From Oscillospiraceae bacterium MB08-C2-2 (lineage in GTDB: Bacteria; Bacillota; Clostridia; Oscillospirales; Ruminococcaceae): a DNA stretch of 64,000 nt. The position numbers and the translations under genes were made by a program. Shown here one piece after another: positions 1 through 8,886 of the stretch. A model generated the notes under the pieces. That model was not told the origin of the DNA. It did no database searches and was given only the letters and a program-made list of their open reading frames with translations. Location: contig CP141729.1 in NCBI GenBank assembly GCA_035621215.1, positions 2,626,944-2,690,943 on the forward strand, in the 5' to 3' direction. The first letter of the stretch is position 1, and every line of letters begins with the position of its first letter.

Positions 1-420
1 AGACCACCGCCACCCTGTGGCTTGTTTTCAGCAGCTGGTTTCTTTTCCGTATCCTCCGGCTTGTATTCCGGCGGTTTGGATGGATTCGTGGTATCCGCAT
101 CCTTTGGCAGCTCAGGCTTTGCGGGAGCTTCCGGTTTTACCGGATCGGGCTGGAGCTTCTGCTCCGGCAGATCGGTTTGGGGCGGCAGCGCTTCTGTACT
201 TTTTGGTTCCGATGAAGGCTGTGGGGAAACCACTACTTCTTTTTTCTCTGTGCTATTCTGTATATCAGGAGCCGCATCCGAAGAGCTGACCGGCTCCTGT
301 GAAGAAGCATCCGGTCTTGTGGGTTCCTTAGCAAACCGCATCCCGATGGCAACCACCAGCGCTATGCAGATAACAGCAGCACCCGCAATGGCGAGCCTCC
401 TTTTGGTTTTATCACTCATA
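1..420 (-). CDS. Membrane-anchored Pro/Glu/Lys-rich protein (DUF6550-like), partial
   Basis: Only the first 140 codons are present; the 3' end lies beyond the left edge. The ATG at 420 follows a GGAGG site at the right distance. The protein begins with a short basic segment (SDKTKRR) and one hydrophobic helix (about residues 9-26). It then continues as a low-complexity chain rich in Pro, Glu, Lys and Ser that looks like an extended extracytoplasmic spacer. From memory of similar mobile-element clusters this resembles the DUF6550 group, whose role is unknown. It is the last visible gene of the Tad-like cluster and could span the cell wall for the pilus machine, which is inference. Confidence 0.6.
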
Positions 421-515
421 TAAATAACCTCCTTTGAGAAGTGTAAAATGTTACCTCTTTGTATTTCTCACCATACTACATATTTTTTCGGAAGTCCAGA
501 CAATTTCCCGAACAG

Positions 516-1061
516 TTAAAAGACCTCGGTGTATCCCGCCTGAACCTTGAGGCGTATCTTCATGGGAGCCAGCTCCTTGCCGCCGAAATACACCGGAACC
601 TCCAAGAGAATCACCGCATCTGCTTCAAAGCGCTGTGCGTTTTTAGGGGAGGACGGAGCCAGCGGCGCATTTCGGATAGTGACATCCAAGTCGGAAAGTT
701 TGTACTCCAAAGCATCCCCGGTATACTTCACATGGCTACCTCCTACAGCTTCCATACCGAGGACATCGTCCATGTAACCGTAAATATCGCCGGTGTTCAC
801 GCTGTAGGAAAAGGAGGAGCCATCCGGTTGGTAGCCGCCGCTATAGCCCTCCCGGACACCGTGATACACATCGGCATAGTTGTCGTTAACTGTCACGATA
901 ATGGCATCCTCTAAGGCTTCCTTTACACCGGTGGCGATAATATTCAGCCGAAAAAACTCCATCACGCCGCACAGAATAATGACAAGCGCCAGCGTAATGG
1001 CTACCACTAAGGGGAAGCCGTTCCCGGTCTTATCCTTAAGAACCTTTTCTAATTTCATCAT
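516..1061 (-). CDS. TadE-like pseudopilin
   Basis: 181 residues starting at the double ATG at 1061, which overlaps the stop of the upstream gene (ATGA), so the two are probably translationally coupled. The longer frame back to 1208 was rejected because it lies inside the upstream gene. An N-terminal basic stretch is followed by a GNGFPLVVA motif and one hydrophobic helix (about residues 17-36). The rest is a soluble beta-rich domain. Minor pilins of Tad systems (TadE/TadF, and DUF4320-type proteins in Firmicutes) have this layout, with cleavage after a Gly before the helix. The family call is moderate; the role as a minor pilin is inferred from the neighbours. Confidence 0.6.
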   Translation of the reverse strand: MMKLEKVLKDKTGNGFPLVVAITLALVIILCGVMEFFRLNIIATGVKEALEDAIIVTVNDNYADVYHGVREGYSGGYQPDGSSFSYSVNTGDIYGYMDDVLGMEAVGGSHVKYTGDALEYKLSDLDVTIRNAPLAPSSPKNAQRFEADAVILLEVPVYFGGKELAPMKIRLKVQAGYTEVF

Positions 1062-1453
1062 TTGTGGTACACCTCGCTTTTCCCAGAGGCCTCCGATCGC
1101 AGGGTGATCGGGAACGAACCAAAGCCGCCGAACAGCCCAATGTTTCTTTCTAAGGTCAGAGTCACGGTGATTTCCTGATTCAGCTGGATAGTGCCGGTCT
1201 TTGACCATGAAATCCGGGGACTCAGCCCGGTCTGCTCGGTAAGAACTGCCGCACGGCGGCTGGTTTCACTGCCTACCCTGCCGGAGATTTCCGCTTCCCG
1301 GCACAGCTCGGTGGCATAGGTGTCCAGCTGATGTTTGGCAATAAACACCGGCAGCACCTGTACCGCCAGCGCAATGACCAGCATAGCGCAAAGGACGAGG
1401 ACACACACATCAATATATCCCTCGCCACGCTTGGATTTTAAGAGCTTCAGCAT
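1058..1453 (-). CDS. DUF4320 / TadE-like pseudopilin
   Basis: 131 residues from the ATG at 1453, preceded by GGGGGTGAAG; the upstream extension to 1522 overlaps the previous gene and has no ribosome site. The N-terminus reads KSKRGEGYIDV followed by a hydrophobic helix (about residues 15-37). This is the RGxGxxx-helix pattern of TadE-type pseudopilins and of the DUF4320 proteins often found in clostridial integrative elements. It overlaps its neighbours at both ends, consistent with one tightly packed operon. A role as a minor pilus component processed by the prepilin peptidase at 6701-7120 is inferred. Confidence 0.65.
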   Translation of the reverse strand: MLKLLKSKRGEGYIDVCVLVLCAMLVIALAVQVLPVFIAKHQLDTYATELCREAEISGRVGSETSRRAAVLTEQTGLSPRISWSKTGTIQLNQEITVTLTLERNIGLFGGFGSFPITLRSEASGKSEVYHK

Positions 1454-1737
1454 AGCTTCACCCCCTGTTCGGGCGGGGCGGAGTCCTGCTCCATCTGTGG
1501 AAAATCGCTTAATATATGCCACACATTGTTGCTGTAATCAGAGCTGATGACCTCCTGATTCAAAAGCTCATCAGCGGTTACGAGCCTTGCGCACTCCGAA
1601 ACACCGGGATGCCCGGTCACGCTCTTTCCCGACAGCAGTTCCTTTGCTGCTTCCGGCGTTAAAAAGACAAACCCGCCCGGTGTCATCAGATCAAAGGACG
1701 CCTGCGGATATTTGATCAGCATTTGTTGAACAATCAC
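1447..1737 (-). CDS. Small conserved-looking hypothetical protein
   Basis: 96 residues. The GTG at 1737 lies five bases after an AGGGGGTGA ribosome site; the internal ATG at 1722 is less well placed. The chain is soluble with no membrane segment, and the C-terminal third is acidic (MEQDSAPPEQG). I do not recognise a family. It sits between the TadC-like protein and the DUF4320-like pseudopilin and overlaps the latter by 7 nt, so it is part of the operon and may be a cytoplasmic accessory factor. No function is claimed. Confidence 0.5.
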   Translation of the reverse strand: MIVQQMLIKYPQASFDLMTPGGFVFLTPEAAKELLSGKSVTGHPGVSECARLVTADELLNQEVISSDYSNNVWHILSDFPQMEQDSAPPEQGVKLC

Positions 1738-1749
1738 ACTTTCACCCCC

Positions 1750-2619
1750 TTAAAACATCCCGCCGAGGGACTTGATGATCTCATAGGCAATGATGGCCAG
1801 ATAGGTAAAGAGGAAGCACATCAGCATGAGAAAAGAAAACACACGGATTTCCGGTGGTATTTTCTGCGCCTCACCCTTGAGCCTCTGCAGCTCCAGCTGC
1901 TTGAAATCGTGCGCCAGCATCTGAAAATACACCGTGCTGTCATCCCCACGCAGAACACCGATGAGGCCTCTCACCACATCCGATAGCATGGGCGAATTGA
2001 GCCTTGCCTCGAACCGGGTAAGAGCGGCTTCATAGCTTGAGGAGCGCATATCCGCTGCCAGCATGGTCAGCTCCCCAGCAAAGGTTTCCCCGGCATTTTT
2101 CTTGTAGTTTTCTATGATGGCCAGTACGTCACGGGAGGCTTTCAGCTCCTGCTCAATATTGGCAACAAAGCGGGGCAGCTCTTTTTCCACGGAGGCTCGC
2201 TTTGCAGACAGCTTTTCGTCTGCCTTTTTGCTTTCCTTGAAATACACCATGACCCCAAGGAACACCACCACGGGTACCAGCAGGGGAAAGATAAACCCTG
2301 CTGGGATTGCCAGCAGCAAAATTACGCCGGACTTCACCAGCGCATAGGCCTGATAGACCTCCGGCTCCATGTTCATGCCGGTGGCTTTCAGTACATTTTT
2401 GAGCCGATGCCTGCGGTATTCATCCATGCGGATCAGCTTGGCGAGCTTTACTGCCCATGTCATGAGGTAGGCTTCCATGCTCTTTGCCGCTTTTTTCTCC
2501 GACCTTGTGGTATTCAGCATGGCCTTGGCGGTGCTGAGGTATGGCAGGCGCAGCACGTCCAAAAGAAGAAAAAACAGCCCTGTCGCTAAGGTGATTCCGA
2601 ATAAAAACAGTAATCCCAT
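1750..2619 (-). CDS. tadC: TadC-like type II secretion F-domain membrane protein
   Basis: 289 residues from the ATG at 2619, eight bases after GGAGG; the GTG and ATG just upstream (2628, 2625) are too close to that site. There is an N-terminal transmembrane helix, a cytoplasmic domain, a central pair of helices (about residues 100-130), then the T2SSF-type helical domain (EKELPRFVANIEQEL), and a final membrane helix near the C-terminus. Tad inner-membrane platforms are pairs of such proteins, TadB and TadC, and the gene directly upstream supplies the other. It is expected to work with the CpaF ATPase in the membrane. Confidence 0.8.
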   Translation of the reverse strand: MGLLFLFGITLATGLFFLLLDVLRLPYLSTAKAMLNTTRSEKKAAKSMEAYLMTWAVKLAKLIRMDEYRRHRLKNVLKATGMNMEPEVYQAYALVKSGVILLLAIPAGFIFPLLVPVVVFLGVMVYFKESKKADEKLSAKRASVEKELPRFVANIEQELKASRDVLAIIENYKKNAGETFAGELTMLAADMRSSSYEAALTRFEARLNSPMLSDVVRGLIGVLRGDDSTVYFQMLAHDFKQLELQRLKGEAQKIPPEIRVFSFLMLMCFLFTYLAIIAYEIIKSLGGMF

Positions 2620-2624
2620 CGCCA

Positions 2625-3554
2625 TCACCTCCGATACTCAATTGGTTTGGTTAGTTTAAGGACACAAGCGGTAGATATAAAGATAAGGGCGGCGCTGATG
2701 GCCAGAATAATCTGCCCCAGCGGTGTGTGCATCAGCGTGTCGTACCAGCTTTTGTTCAGTAGATACATCAGCGGAATGTTGCCGATGACGAAGATAACCA
2801 TGATAATAAATTCCTTGCGTGGTTCAAAGACGAGGTATTCCAGCTCGCCGTTGACGATCCGCATATCACTGAGCTTGCCGACAATAGGAGTCAGGGTAAC
2901 TTTCAGGCTGCGGTCATGCTGGCAGTCGCACAGGGCATCGCACCATTCCCGGAACACTTCGTTATCGATTTTAGTGCGCAGCACCTTGATAGCCTCCAGC
3001 ACATCGGGATCAATGAGCTTGACCCGCAGGACAAAATCTTTAAACACCTGATGCACCGGCGGGTTTAAATAATGGAGATTTTCCTCCACAGCCGTGAGGA
3101 TATTCTCGCTTCTCAGGTAGGCTGTGGTTACAATAGATAAAGCCGTTTCCAGTTCGGCGGCGATGTCTTTTTTGAAGTGGCTGGCAGTGAGCTGCACATA
3201 CCAAAAGGGTAGCATCATAAAGCCAACTGCCATCACCGGAGCCAAGAAGAAATTGCCCATCACGATGGCGATAGCGGCACCAATGGCAAACAGCAGCAGG
3301 GAGCAAGCGCAAACCAGAGAGAAGCGATTGCTCCTGCCGGTCATGGCCAGCACCTCCTGCGCCATTTGGATCTGCCGTTTCAGAAATCCCGGCTTCTGGC
3401 GGCGCTGTGCCGCTTTAATTTCATCCCTGATGGATTTCTTTTCTCTGGTGAGAAAGGAAAACAGCCCATCGGTGAATTCCATCGGCTTTAGGCTGAGTAA
3501 AAGCAAAAAGCCTGTAATCATACCGATACAAGCCAAAAGTTGAATGGTCGTCAT
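2625..3554 (-). CDS. tadB: TadB-like type II secretion F-domain membrane protein
   Basis: 309 residues; the ATG at 3554 has an AAGGAGGG site and overlaps the stop of the CpaF gene. Membrane helices lie at about residues 5-20, 85-125, 250-268 and 280-300, with the F-domain (ELETALSIVTTAYLRSENIL) between them. This is the usual TadB topology. It should form the inner-membrane platform with the TadC-like product. Family assignment rests on topology, the F-domain motif and the position after cpaF, which is the standard Tad gene order. Confidence 0.82.
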   Translation of the reverse strand: MTTIQLLACIGMITGFLLLLSLKPMEFTDGLFSFLTREKKSIRDEIKAAQRRQKPGFLKRQIQMAQEVLAMTGRSNRFSLVCACSLLLFAIGAAIAIVMGNFFLAPVMAVGFMMLPFWYVQLTASHFKKDIAAELETALSIVTTAYLRSENILTAVEENLHYLNPPVHQVFKDFVLRVKLIDPDVLEAIKVLRTKIDNEVFREWCDALCDCQHDRSLKVTLTPIVGKLSDMRIVNGELEYLVFEPRKEFIIMVIFVIGNIPLMYLLNKSWYDTLMHTPLGQIILAISAALIFISTACVLKLTKPIEYRR

Positions 3555-4903
3555 ACGGAAATTTGCCCTCCTTTCCTGATGGCATTGATGCTTTCCTGCG
3601 GCATCCCATTTTCCAGCAGCCGTTTACACAGACTGTCGGAGATGGGATTCACCGTTACATGATGTCCGGTAATAAAAAACTGGTTGTCCTCATAGCGGTT
3701 TTCAGTGATTTCATACCGGAACAGGGTGCGGTAATGGCGGCTGTTGTCCGGCAGGATTTCACACTCCATTATTTCCATGAGCCGCCTTTGTTTGTTTTCC
3801 AGCTGCTTGCAGAACACCACAATGGGATAAGCCTCGGTGACATAGCCCATGAGGGTTTCATCCGACATATCCACGGCTCGCTTACACAGAGAAACCATGC
3901 GGCGGTAGGTGGACTCACAGGAGTTGGAGTGGATGGTGGTGACCACCGCTACGCCGGTTCGGGCTACCTCCTGTGCGGCATTGGCCTCCGCACCACGCAT
4001 TTCGCCGACCACAACAATATCCGCATTGAAGCGCAGAGAGATGTCCACAAGGTCGATCTGCTCGATGCGGTACAGCTCGTTCTCGCTGTTTCGGGTGAGG
4101 GTATGCACCACGGAATTGGTGACTTTTCCGTCCTGTTCCCGGATGAGGGAAAGCTCCCGGCTGCCGTTTTCAATGGTGAAGATTCTCTTGTTGTCGGGGA
4201 TGGTGGTGAGGAGCCAGCCTGCCACGGTGGTTTTACCGCTGCTGGTAGCCCCGGCGATGCACACCGAAATTCCATAGCGGATGAATTCTGAGAGCAAATC
4301 CAGCATTTCTCCAGTTGCCGTGCCTCCATTGATGAAATCTTCCTTTTCCATGTGGTTGGGATTGACGATACGAATGGAGGCGGCAGCGCCGACATTGGCA
4401 TCCACAATGGGACTTTTCATGACGGCGATGCGAATATTCTCCGCAAGGGTACCTACTACAAGCGGGGACTGATCATCTAAAATGGTGCCGGACACATGAA
4501 GCATCCGGCGCAGCACATTAATGCAGTGTTCGGGGCTGTCAAAGTGTTCCGTGAGCTTTTCGCAGCGCCCACCGGCGTATTGGATTTCAATATCCCGCCA
4601 GCTGTTGATGTCGATTTCTTCGATGCCGTTTGCAAAGATGTACTTGGTAAGAAAGGAATACTCGGCCATTTCCGTATACAGGGCATCCACCAGCTGTTGC
4701 GGTGTCATGCCTTTGACCGCCACACGGCTGTCCTGCACAAATTTGGCAATGTACCGCTTGATATTGGCCTTGGCTTGGTTGGCATTGCCATCCGACAGCA
4801 GCTCGCTGTGCTGACCGGCGATGTATTCCTGCACCTGCTGCAGCACACTGTGAAAATCTCCGGTTTCCTGCTCCGGAGTAAAAAACAGATTATGCCTGCT
4901 CAT
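3551..4903 (-). CDS. cpaF: CpaF/TadA secretion ATPase
   Basis: 450 residues from the ATG at 4903, preceded by AAGGAGGTG; the frame continues upstream to 4978 but only through a palindromic repeat. The Walker A box GATSSGKTT is at about 218-226. The Asp-box/Walker B region (ADIVVVGEMRGAEA) and the His motif VVTTIHSNS follow, as in type II/IV secretion and Tad ATPases. It hydrolyses ATP in the cytoplasm to drive pilin assembly or secretion through TadB/TadC. Length and motifs fit the CpaF family well. The N-terminus lacks any further recognised domain. Confidence 0.92.
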   Translation of the reverse strand: MSRHNLFFTPEQETGDFHSVLQQVQEYIAGQHSELLSDGNANQAKANIKRYIAKFVQDSRVAVKGMTPQQLVDALYTEMAEYSFLTKYIFANGIEEIDINSWRDIEIQYAGGRCEKLTEHFDSPEHCINVLRRMLHVSGTILDDQSPLVVGTLAENIRIAVMKSPIVDANVGAAASIRIVNPNHMEKEDFINGGTATGEMLDLLSEFIRYGISVCIAGATSSGKTTVAGWLLTTIPDNKRIFTIENGSRELSLIREQDGKVTNSVVHTLTRNSENELYRIEQIDLVDISLRFNADIVVVGEMRGAEANAAQEVARTGVAVVTTIHSNSCESTYRRMVSLCKRAVDMSDETLMGYVTEAYPIVVFCKQLENKQRRLMEIMECEILPDNSRHYRTLFRYEITENRYEDNQFFITGHHVTVNPISDSLCKRLLENGMPQESINAIRKGGQISV

Positions 4904-4924
4904 ACGCCGAACACCTCCTTTGGC

Positions 4925-5003
4925 ACACGCAGCTTTTGCGAAAGCTGCAAGGTTCGCTGCGCTCACGGTGTGCCTCAAAAGGGGGAACTATCCCCCTTTT
5001 GGG
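4925..5003. repeat. Paired hairpins in the tadZ-cpaF gap
   Basis: Two inverted repeats lie between the TadZ stop and the cpaF ribosome site. One is around 4929-4948 (GCAGCTTTTGCG and its complement). The other is at 4978-5001 (AAAAGGGGGA, ACTAT, then TCCCCCTTTT). They resemble the palindromic modules seen in other gaps of this window, but this one is inside the accessory operon. Confidence 0.5.
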
Positions 5004-5050
5004 AACCCCCAGCTCTCCGAGGGGGCTTTGGTAACGAAACATTTTTATAC

Positions 5051-5866
5051 TCATACTCCAAATACCTCCCTTGATATTTTTTGAATTTCCTTTCGGAAGC
5101 CCCGGCTGTCTTTCAGGGATAAATCGGCGAACAGATTTCCGGCCAGAACCTGTGCCTCCAGCTCTGGGGAATGCGGGAGGGTAAACACAGCGCTGCCCAG
5201 CACCTGTTCCATGTTCTGGCTTGCTTCATTGGATTTCACGTTGCTGACCGCCTTGTACAGCTTGTCAGAGTCAAACCCTGCCATCCGCAGATATTCCTGC
5301 TGACTGGACAGATAGCTCACCGATTTCAGGTCGCAGTTAATGAGCCGCATCACCGCATCGGCCTCCAGAATAGCGATGGTGGACAACTCGTCAAAATAGA
5401 TGGAACTGCCGCAATCGATGATGATATGGCTTTCCATATCACGCAGCACGCTCATCAGCTCCCGGAGCAGCTTTTCGTTCACAGGAGGATAGCAGTTTTC
5501 ATTTTCTCCCTTTTGCAGGCCGACGACCGCCAGATGACTCATCCGCTTATGGGTGTTGCAATTGTTTTTCACTAAGGACTCCGTAATAGAATTGGCAGCC
5601 AGAATACTGCCGAGAGAATGATCGCCCTCCAATTCACCGGGCGGACAGATGCAGGGAAGCATGGGCGTGGTGCAGTCGCATAAAAGCAGCACCACGTTCT
5701 TTTTTCTGTCTGCCAGATATTTGGCCAGCTTCACTGCCACGGTGGTCTTGCCGCAGCCGGGGCTGCCCCAAACCGCCAGCACCTGTGCGGCGTTTTCCGG
5801 TTCTATCTCCGGAGATTCTATGTTTTCCTTGCGGCTGAACAGGCCGCCTTTTTTGAAGTTCAGCAT
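5051..5866 (-). CDS. tadZ: TadZ/CpaE-like P-loop ATPase
   Basis: 271 residues; the ATG at 5866 follows the CpaB stop with no gap (TAAATG). A deviant Walker A box WGSPGCGKTT at residues 33-42 is followed by a MinD/ParA-like fold with HIIIDCGSSIYFDEL as the Walker B region near residue 145. TadZ/CpaE proteins localise the Tad apparatus at the cell pole or membrane and usually sit next to cpaF, as here. The receiver-like N-terminal domain of many CpaE proteins is absent; only about 25 residues precede the ATPase. The localisation role is from family knowledge. Confidence 0.8.
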   Translation of the reverse strand: MLNFKKGGLFSRKENIESPEIEPENAAQVLAVWGSPGCGKTTVAVKLAKYLADRKKNVVLLLCDCTTPMLPCICPPGELEGDHSLGSILAANSITESLVKNNCNTHKRMSHLAVVGLQKGENENCYPPVNEKLLRELMSVLRDMESHIIIDCGSSIYFDELSTIAILEADAVMRLINCDLKSVSYLSSQQEYLRMAGFDSDKLYKAVSNVKSNEASQNMEQVLGSAVFTLPHSPELEAQVLAGNLFADLSLKDSRGFRKEIQKISREVFGV

Positions 5867-6685
5867 TTACTCAGCCCCGCTTTCTGCCGGTGCATTCGCA
5901 GGGGATTCCGGCTGGCTTTGATCCTCGCTTTCCTGAGATTCCGTTTCCTCCGGGTACAGCTCGGAAAGCACCGAGTCCTGCGCCTCAGTAAATTTCGCCG
6001 CATTTTCCTTGCTGCCACGGTAAACGAGGGACACATGAAGAGTTCCGTCCGCTTCCAGCTCGGCAAGAATTTTGCTCTGCTCCGGTGTTACCAGCAGCGT
6101 AACGGTAGCAGGCAGCTCCTTTTCATCCTCAGCTTCGGCTTCTTTCTGCTCTCCTGTGTTGGCATCGTAACCGCTGCCTGCAGTGACGGCAATGACCTCC
6201 ACATACTGCAGCTCCGGCGGGATCACCGTCACACCCTGTTTTTTGTAATCTGGAGCAACGATGGACACGATATCCCCGGAAATCAGCTTGCCGGACAGCC
6301 CTGCGGCGAAGCTCTTCACCGATACAGAGATGGCCTGTTTTTTTCCTGTCAGGTTGTAGAGATAGGCGTTCTCCGCAGCCGGGGTATCGGCAATTTTGGA
6401 GGCGATGATGTAATCTCCCGGAGCTAAGTCTGCGGAGGCAAATTTACCAATGACGGTGTCCGTCTGCCTGACCACGTCCTCCGGCAAATTATAGCCGCCC
6501 ACCTCCACGGCCTGCACCATGTCCTTGGTGATGGCCTCTCCGATTTTGATGGGCTTGGTAACCCGCACAATCTCGGTTTTCTGGCTGATGCTTTGGTTGA
6601 ACAGCGGTGTAATCGCAAAGCAGATTAGAAGCGACAGCACGATGCAAATCACGCCGATGACCGTTCTATTCTTGAAAAAGCTCAT
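5867..6685 (-). CDS. cpaB: CpaB/RcpC-like pilus assembly protein (SAF domain)
   Basis: 272 residues; the ATG at 6685 follows AGGAGGACTTAAGCT. An N-terminal transmembrane helix (about residues 8-28) is followed by an SAF-type domain (VTKPIKIGEAITKDMV) and the RcpC/CpaB region. The C-terminal 40 residues are rich in Glu, Ser, Gln and Pro. In Gram-negative Tad systems CpaB is periplasmic; in this Firmicute the bulk would lie outside the membrane. Its position between the prepilin peptidase and tadZ matches typical clusters. Confidence 0.8.
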   Translation of the reverse strand: MSFFKNRTVIGVICIVLSLLICFAITPLFNQSISQKTEIVRVTKPIKIGEAITKDMVQAVEVGGYNLPEDVVRQTDTVIGKFASADLAPGDYIIASKIADTPAAENAYLYNLTGKKQAISVSVKSFAAGLSGKLISGDIVSIVAPDYKKQGVTVIPPELQYVEVIAVTAGSGYDANTGEQKEAEAEDEKELPATVTLLVTPEQSKILAELEADGTLHVSLVYRGSKENAAKFTEAQDSVLSELYPEETESQESEDQSQPESPANAPAESGAE

Positions 6686-6700
6686 AGCTTAAGTCCTCCT

Positions 6701-7120
6701 TTAAATGAAATAGGCAAGCAGACAGCCCGCCGATAAAAAAGGTGCAAGGGGGAAAGCTTTTTTCGCCTCCCGCCTTTGCACCCTGCAAACAATCCGGTAT
6801 ATGGCTACATAGATGAGCAGCAGGCTGAGTCCGACCATCGCCGCAAGCAGTCCTTTCGGCAGCCCCAGCACCAAGCCGCAGGCCGCCATCAGCTTGATAT
6901 CGCCGCCGCCCATGCCGCCGAAGAACACGGCGGCCAGTAGGAACGGCAGGGCAATCAGGATTCCCAGCAGCTTGACCGGGGTAAATCCGATTATGGAAAT
7001 ACCTGCGATTCCAAGGCAGCGCCAGTTTGGAACAATACGTTTTGTCAAGTCCGTTACCGATGCCGCACACAGCAGTAGGGTAAAAATGACTACCTGCACA
7101 GCGGCCAGCCTATCCGGCAT
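6701..7120 (-). CDS. A24-family prepilin peptidase (TadV/CpaA-like)
   Basis: 139 residues from the ATG at 7120, which lies within the last codons of the pilin-like gene (11 nt overlap), so it is probably translationally coupled. The membrane protein carries the two catalytic aspartates of A24 peptidases: one in ASVTDLTKRIVPN (about residue 24) and one in the GGMGGGDIKLMAA motif (about residue 70). The short length and absence of a methylase domain match TadV/CpaA-type enzymes. It would cleave the pilin and pseudopilins encoded in this cluster at the membrane. Confidence 0.88.
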   Translation of the reverse strand: MPDRLAAVQVVIFTLLLCAASVTDLTKRIVPNWRCLGIAGISIIGFTPVKLLGILIALPFLLAAVFFGGMGGGDIKLMAACGLVLGLPKGLLAAMVGLSLLLIYVAIYRIVCRVQRREAKKAFPLAPFLSAGCLLAYFI

Positions 7121-7340
7121 AGTTGAACATATCCTTAATGCGCTGTACGAGGGTCGGCAGCACGGTTTTGTCAAAGAGCATATACAGTCCGGCCAGCACC
7201 AAAGCGCCGATGACAACCGCCATCAAAATCTTAATGGCCGTATCCACGAAGCCCTCAGCGTGATTGTTTTCGAGCGCCATTTTTGCCTTAATTGCCAGCA
7301 TATTGGCCTTATGGGTTACCTTGTTCATGATTCTTTTCAT
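7110..7340 (-). CDS. Small pilin-like membrane peptide (DUF6133/Flp-like)
   Basis: 76 residues; the ATG at 7340 follows GGAGG by nine bases. A basic N-terminal 27 residues precede AEGFVDTAIK and a single hydrophobic helix (about residues 36-57), then a short amphipathic tail. Size, layout and position next to the prepilin peptidase suggest the major Flp-type pilin. The usual Glu at position +5 after the cleavage Gly is not clear: the sequence after Gly is FVDTA. It could instead be a non-processed membrane peptide; the family name DUF6133 is from memory. Confidence 0.65.
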   Translation of the reverse strand: MKRIMNKVTHKANMLAIKAKMALENNHAEGFVDTAIKILMAVVIGALVLAGLYMLFDKTVLPTLVQRIKDMFNYAG

Positions 7341-7373
7341 GGTGTTTTACCTCCAAATTTTTTGTTAAGTTAC

Positions 7374-7715
7374 TTACATACCGCCCATCTGCATGGGCGG
7401 CTGGGACTGCTCCGAGGCTGCTTCCTGCGGCTGCGCCGGAGCTTGGTTCATGGCTACGGCCTGCTGGTAGCTGTCTAGCACCGCCTTGTGGAGCTGCTCC
7501 CGGAACTCTTTAGTCACCGGGAAGCAGATTTCCTTGTAGCCGTTCTCCGTTTTTCGGCTGGGCATGGAGACAAACAGTCCGTCACGGCCTCCCTCCACCA
7601 CTTTGATGCCCCGGATACCGAGGCAGCCGTCCACCGTTGCCGAAGCATAGGCACGGATGCCGCCGCTGGCTCCGGGTGGGTACATGGAATTGATTTTCAC
7701 TTCTACATCAGGCAT
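7374..7715 (-). CDS. SpoVG-family protein with Gln/Pro/Met tail
   Basis: 113 residues from the ATG at 7715, preceded by AAAGGAG. Residues 1-80 match SpoVG (VKINSMYPPG, SATVDGCLGIRGIKV, FPVTKEFREQL). SpoVG proteins are small nucleic-acid binding regulators. After about residue 85 the chain is Gln/Ala/Pro-rich and ends MQMGGM. Copies of this kind are common as cargo of Firmicute conjugative elements, and this one sits directly upstream of the pilin gene. A regulatory role for the cassette is inferred. Confidence 0.85.
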   Translation of the reverse strand: MPDVEVKINSMYPPGASGGIRAYASATVDGCLGIRGIKVVEGGRDGLFVSMPSRKTENGYKEICFPVTKEFREQLHKAVLDSYQQAVAMNQAPAQPQEAASEQSQPPMQMGGM

Positions 7716-7760
7716 GATTTCTTTCTCCTTTCGCATTTTTGCAATAAAATAACAGCCCCT

Positions 7761-8309
7761 TTAGAGCTGCATGGTCTGCGTCTGTTCCGGTGGTGCAAAG
7801 CCGATTTCCTCAAAGCCGAAGCGGTCGCAGTAGAAGAAGCTGCTGCCGTTTTCATCGTACAGCTCCAGCACATCCGACATGGACAGGGAATGCCCCGCGT
7901 AGCCGGGGGGATGGGCTGTGTTGAATTTGGTGTACAGTGCCTCCAGATTGTTGGTTTCCACCTCGCCATCATAGACCGTCTGGTAATCGGACATCTGCGG
8001 TTCGCCGAACTCCTTGCAGAAATCCGCAAGGCTGATGAAGCGCATTCGGAGATCCGATTCGGGCTTTAGCTGCCACACCCGGCAGCTTTTCAGCAGTGTG
8101 AGTTCTTGGCTATCCCGCTGACCGTTTATAAGGCGGTCATACACACCGTCTGTCCATTTCACCTCGCCGATCTCCTTTTGGCGGCTGAGAAAAGTGTTCA
8201 ATTCCTCCGACTCAAACAGGGGATCGACTACCGCTTTGCCGCCGCTGACATAACCGGCGGGGTTGCCGTAGTACAGGATGATGTCTTTTTCCATCCGGAT
8301 ATTTCGCAT
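7761..8309 (-). CDS. YodL-like domain protein
   Basis: 182 residues; the ATG at 8309 follows AAGGAGG. The C-terminal 60 residues (NTAHPPGYAGHSLSMSDVL, then FFYCDRFGFEEI) match the YodL-like domain found in many proteins of clostridial integrative elements. The N-terminal part (YYGNPAGY and following) is not recognised. The function of the domain is unknown to me. No signal peptide or membrane segment is visible. It lies in the cargo half of the cassette. Confidence 0.7.
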   Translation of the reverse strand: MRNIRMEKDIILYYGNPAGYVSGGKAVVDPLFESEELNTFLSRQKEIGEVKWTDGVYDRLINGQRDSQELTLLKSCRVWQLKPESDLRMRFISLADFCKEFGEPQMSDYQTVYDGEVETNNLEALYTKFNTAHPPGYAGHSLSMSDVLELYDENGSSFFYCDRFGFEEIGFAPPEQTQTMQL

Positions 8310-8322
8310 GATATTGCCTCCT

Positions 8323-8883
8323 TTATGTCATGGTCATGCCTCCATCCTGTGAGGCCTGCAGGAAAGCCTCCATTGCTTCCTCTGTGGGATGCAGGAGTCT
8401 GCCGTTTTCCATTTCCAGCACACAGAAATCATCCCGGTCGCAGAGCATGATGCGGTGCTGGTAGGGCTTCTGCATCTCCACATAACTGAGCGCCTCCTGC
8501 TCCGTGCAGAGCCACACGCCGGAGGCATAGCGGCCATCGGGCAGAAAGCTGTAGCCGCTGTATTTCGGCTCGTGATTCTTCAAATCCAATGCACCCACCG
8601 GCCTGATTTGGGAGAGCTGCAGCTTGGCGCTGTCCGGCAGAAGCTCCGGCTTCAATATGCCGATGACCTCGCTGCGGTTTTTCAGGGCAAACTCCCCGGT
8701 ACGCAGGGATACCAAGAAAACAGCAGAGCCGCTGGGGTTGGCACCGGCTCCGTTTCCGCAGAGGCAGAAATACAGCTGTCGTTCAGGGTTATCGTGGCTC
8801 AAAACGACAACCTTTCCCTGAATATTGCAGCCCAAGCCGGTTGCCGAACAGTCTTTTCCAGTATAGAGAGTATTTCGTTCCAT
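8323..8883 (-). CDS. Hypothetical cassette protein
   Basis: 186 residues; the ATG at 8883 follows GGAGGGCTGACGG. Soluble, with no membrane helix and no motif I recognise. It is Cys-containing in the N-terminal third (CSATGLGC, CLCGNGAG) and ends GGMTMT. It is separated by only 13 nt from the YodL-like gene and by 3 nt from the AbrB-like gene upstream, so it is co-transcribed with them. No function is proposed. Confidence 0.6.
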   Translation of the reverse strand: MERNTLYTGKDCSATGLGCNIQGKVVVLSHDNPERQLYFCLCGNGAGANPSGSAVFLVSLRTGEFALKNRSEVIGILKPELLPDSAKLQLSQIRPVGALDLKNHEPKYSGYSFLPDGRYASGVWLCTEQEALSYVEMQKPYQHRIMLCDRDDFCVLEMENGRLLHPTEEAMEAFLQASQDGGMTMT

Positions 8884-8886
8884 CCG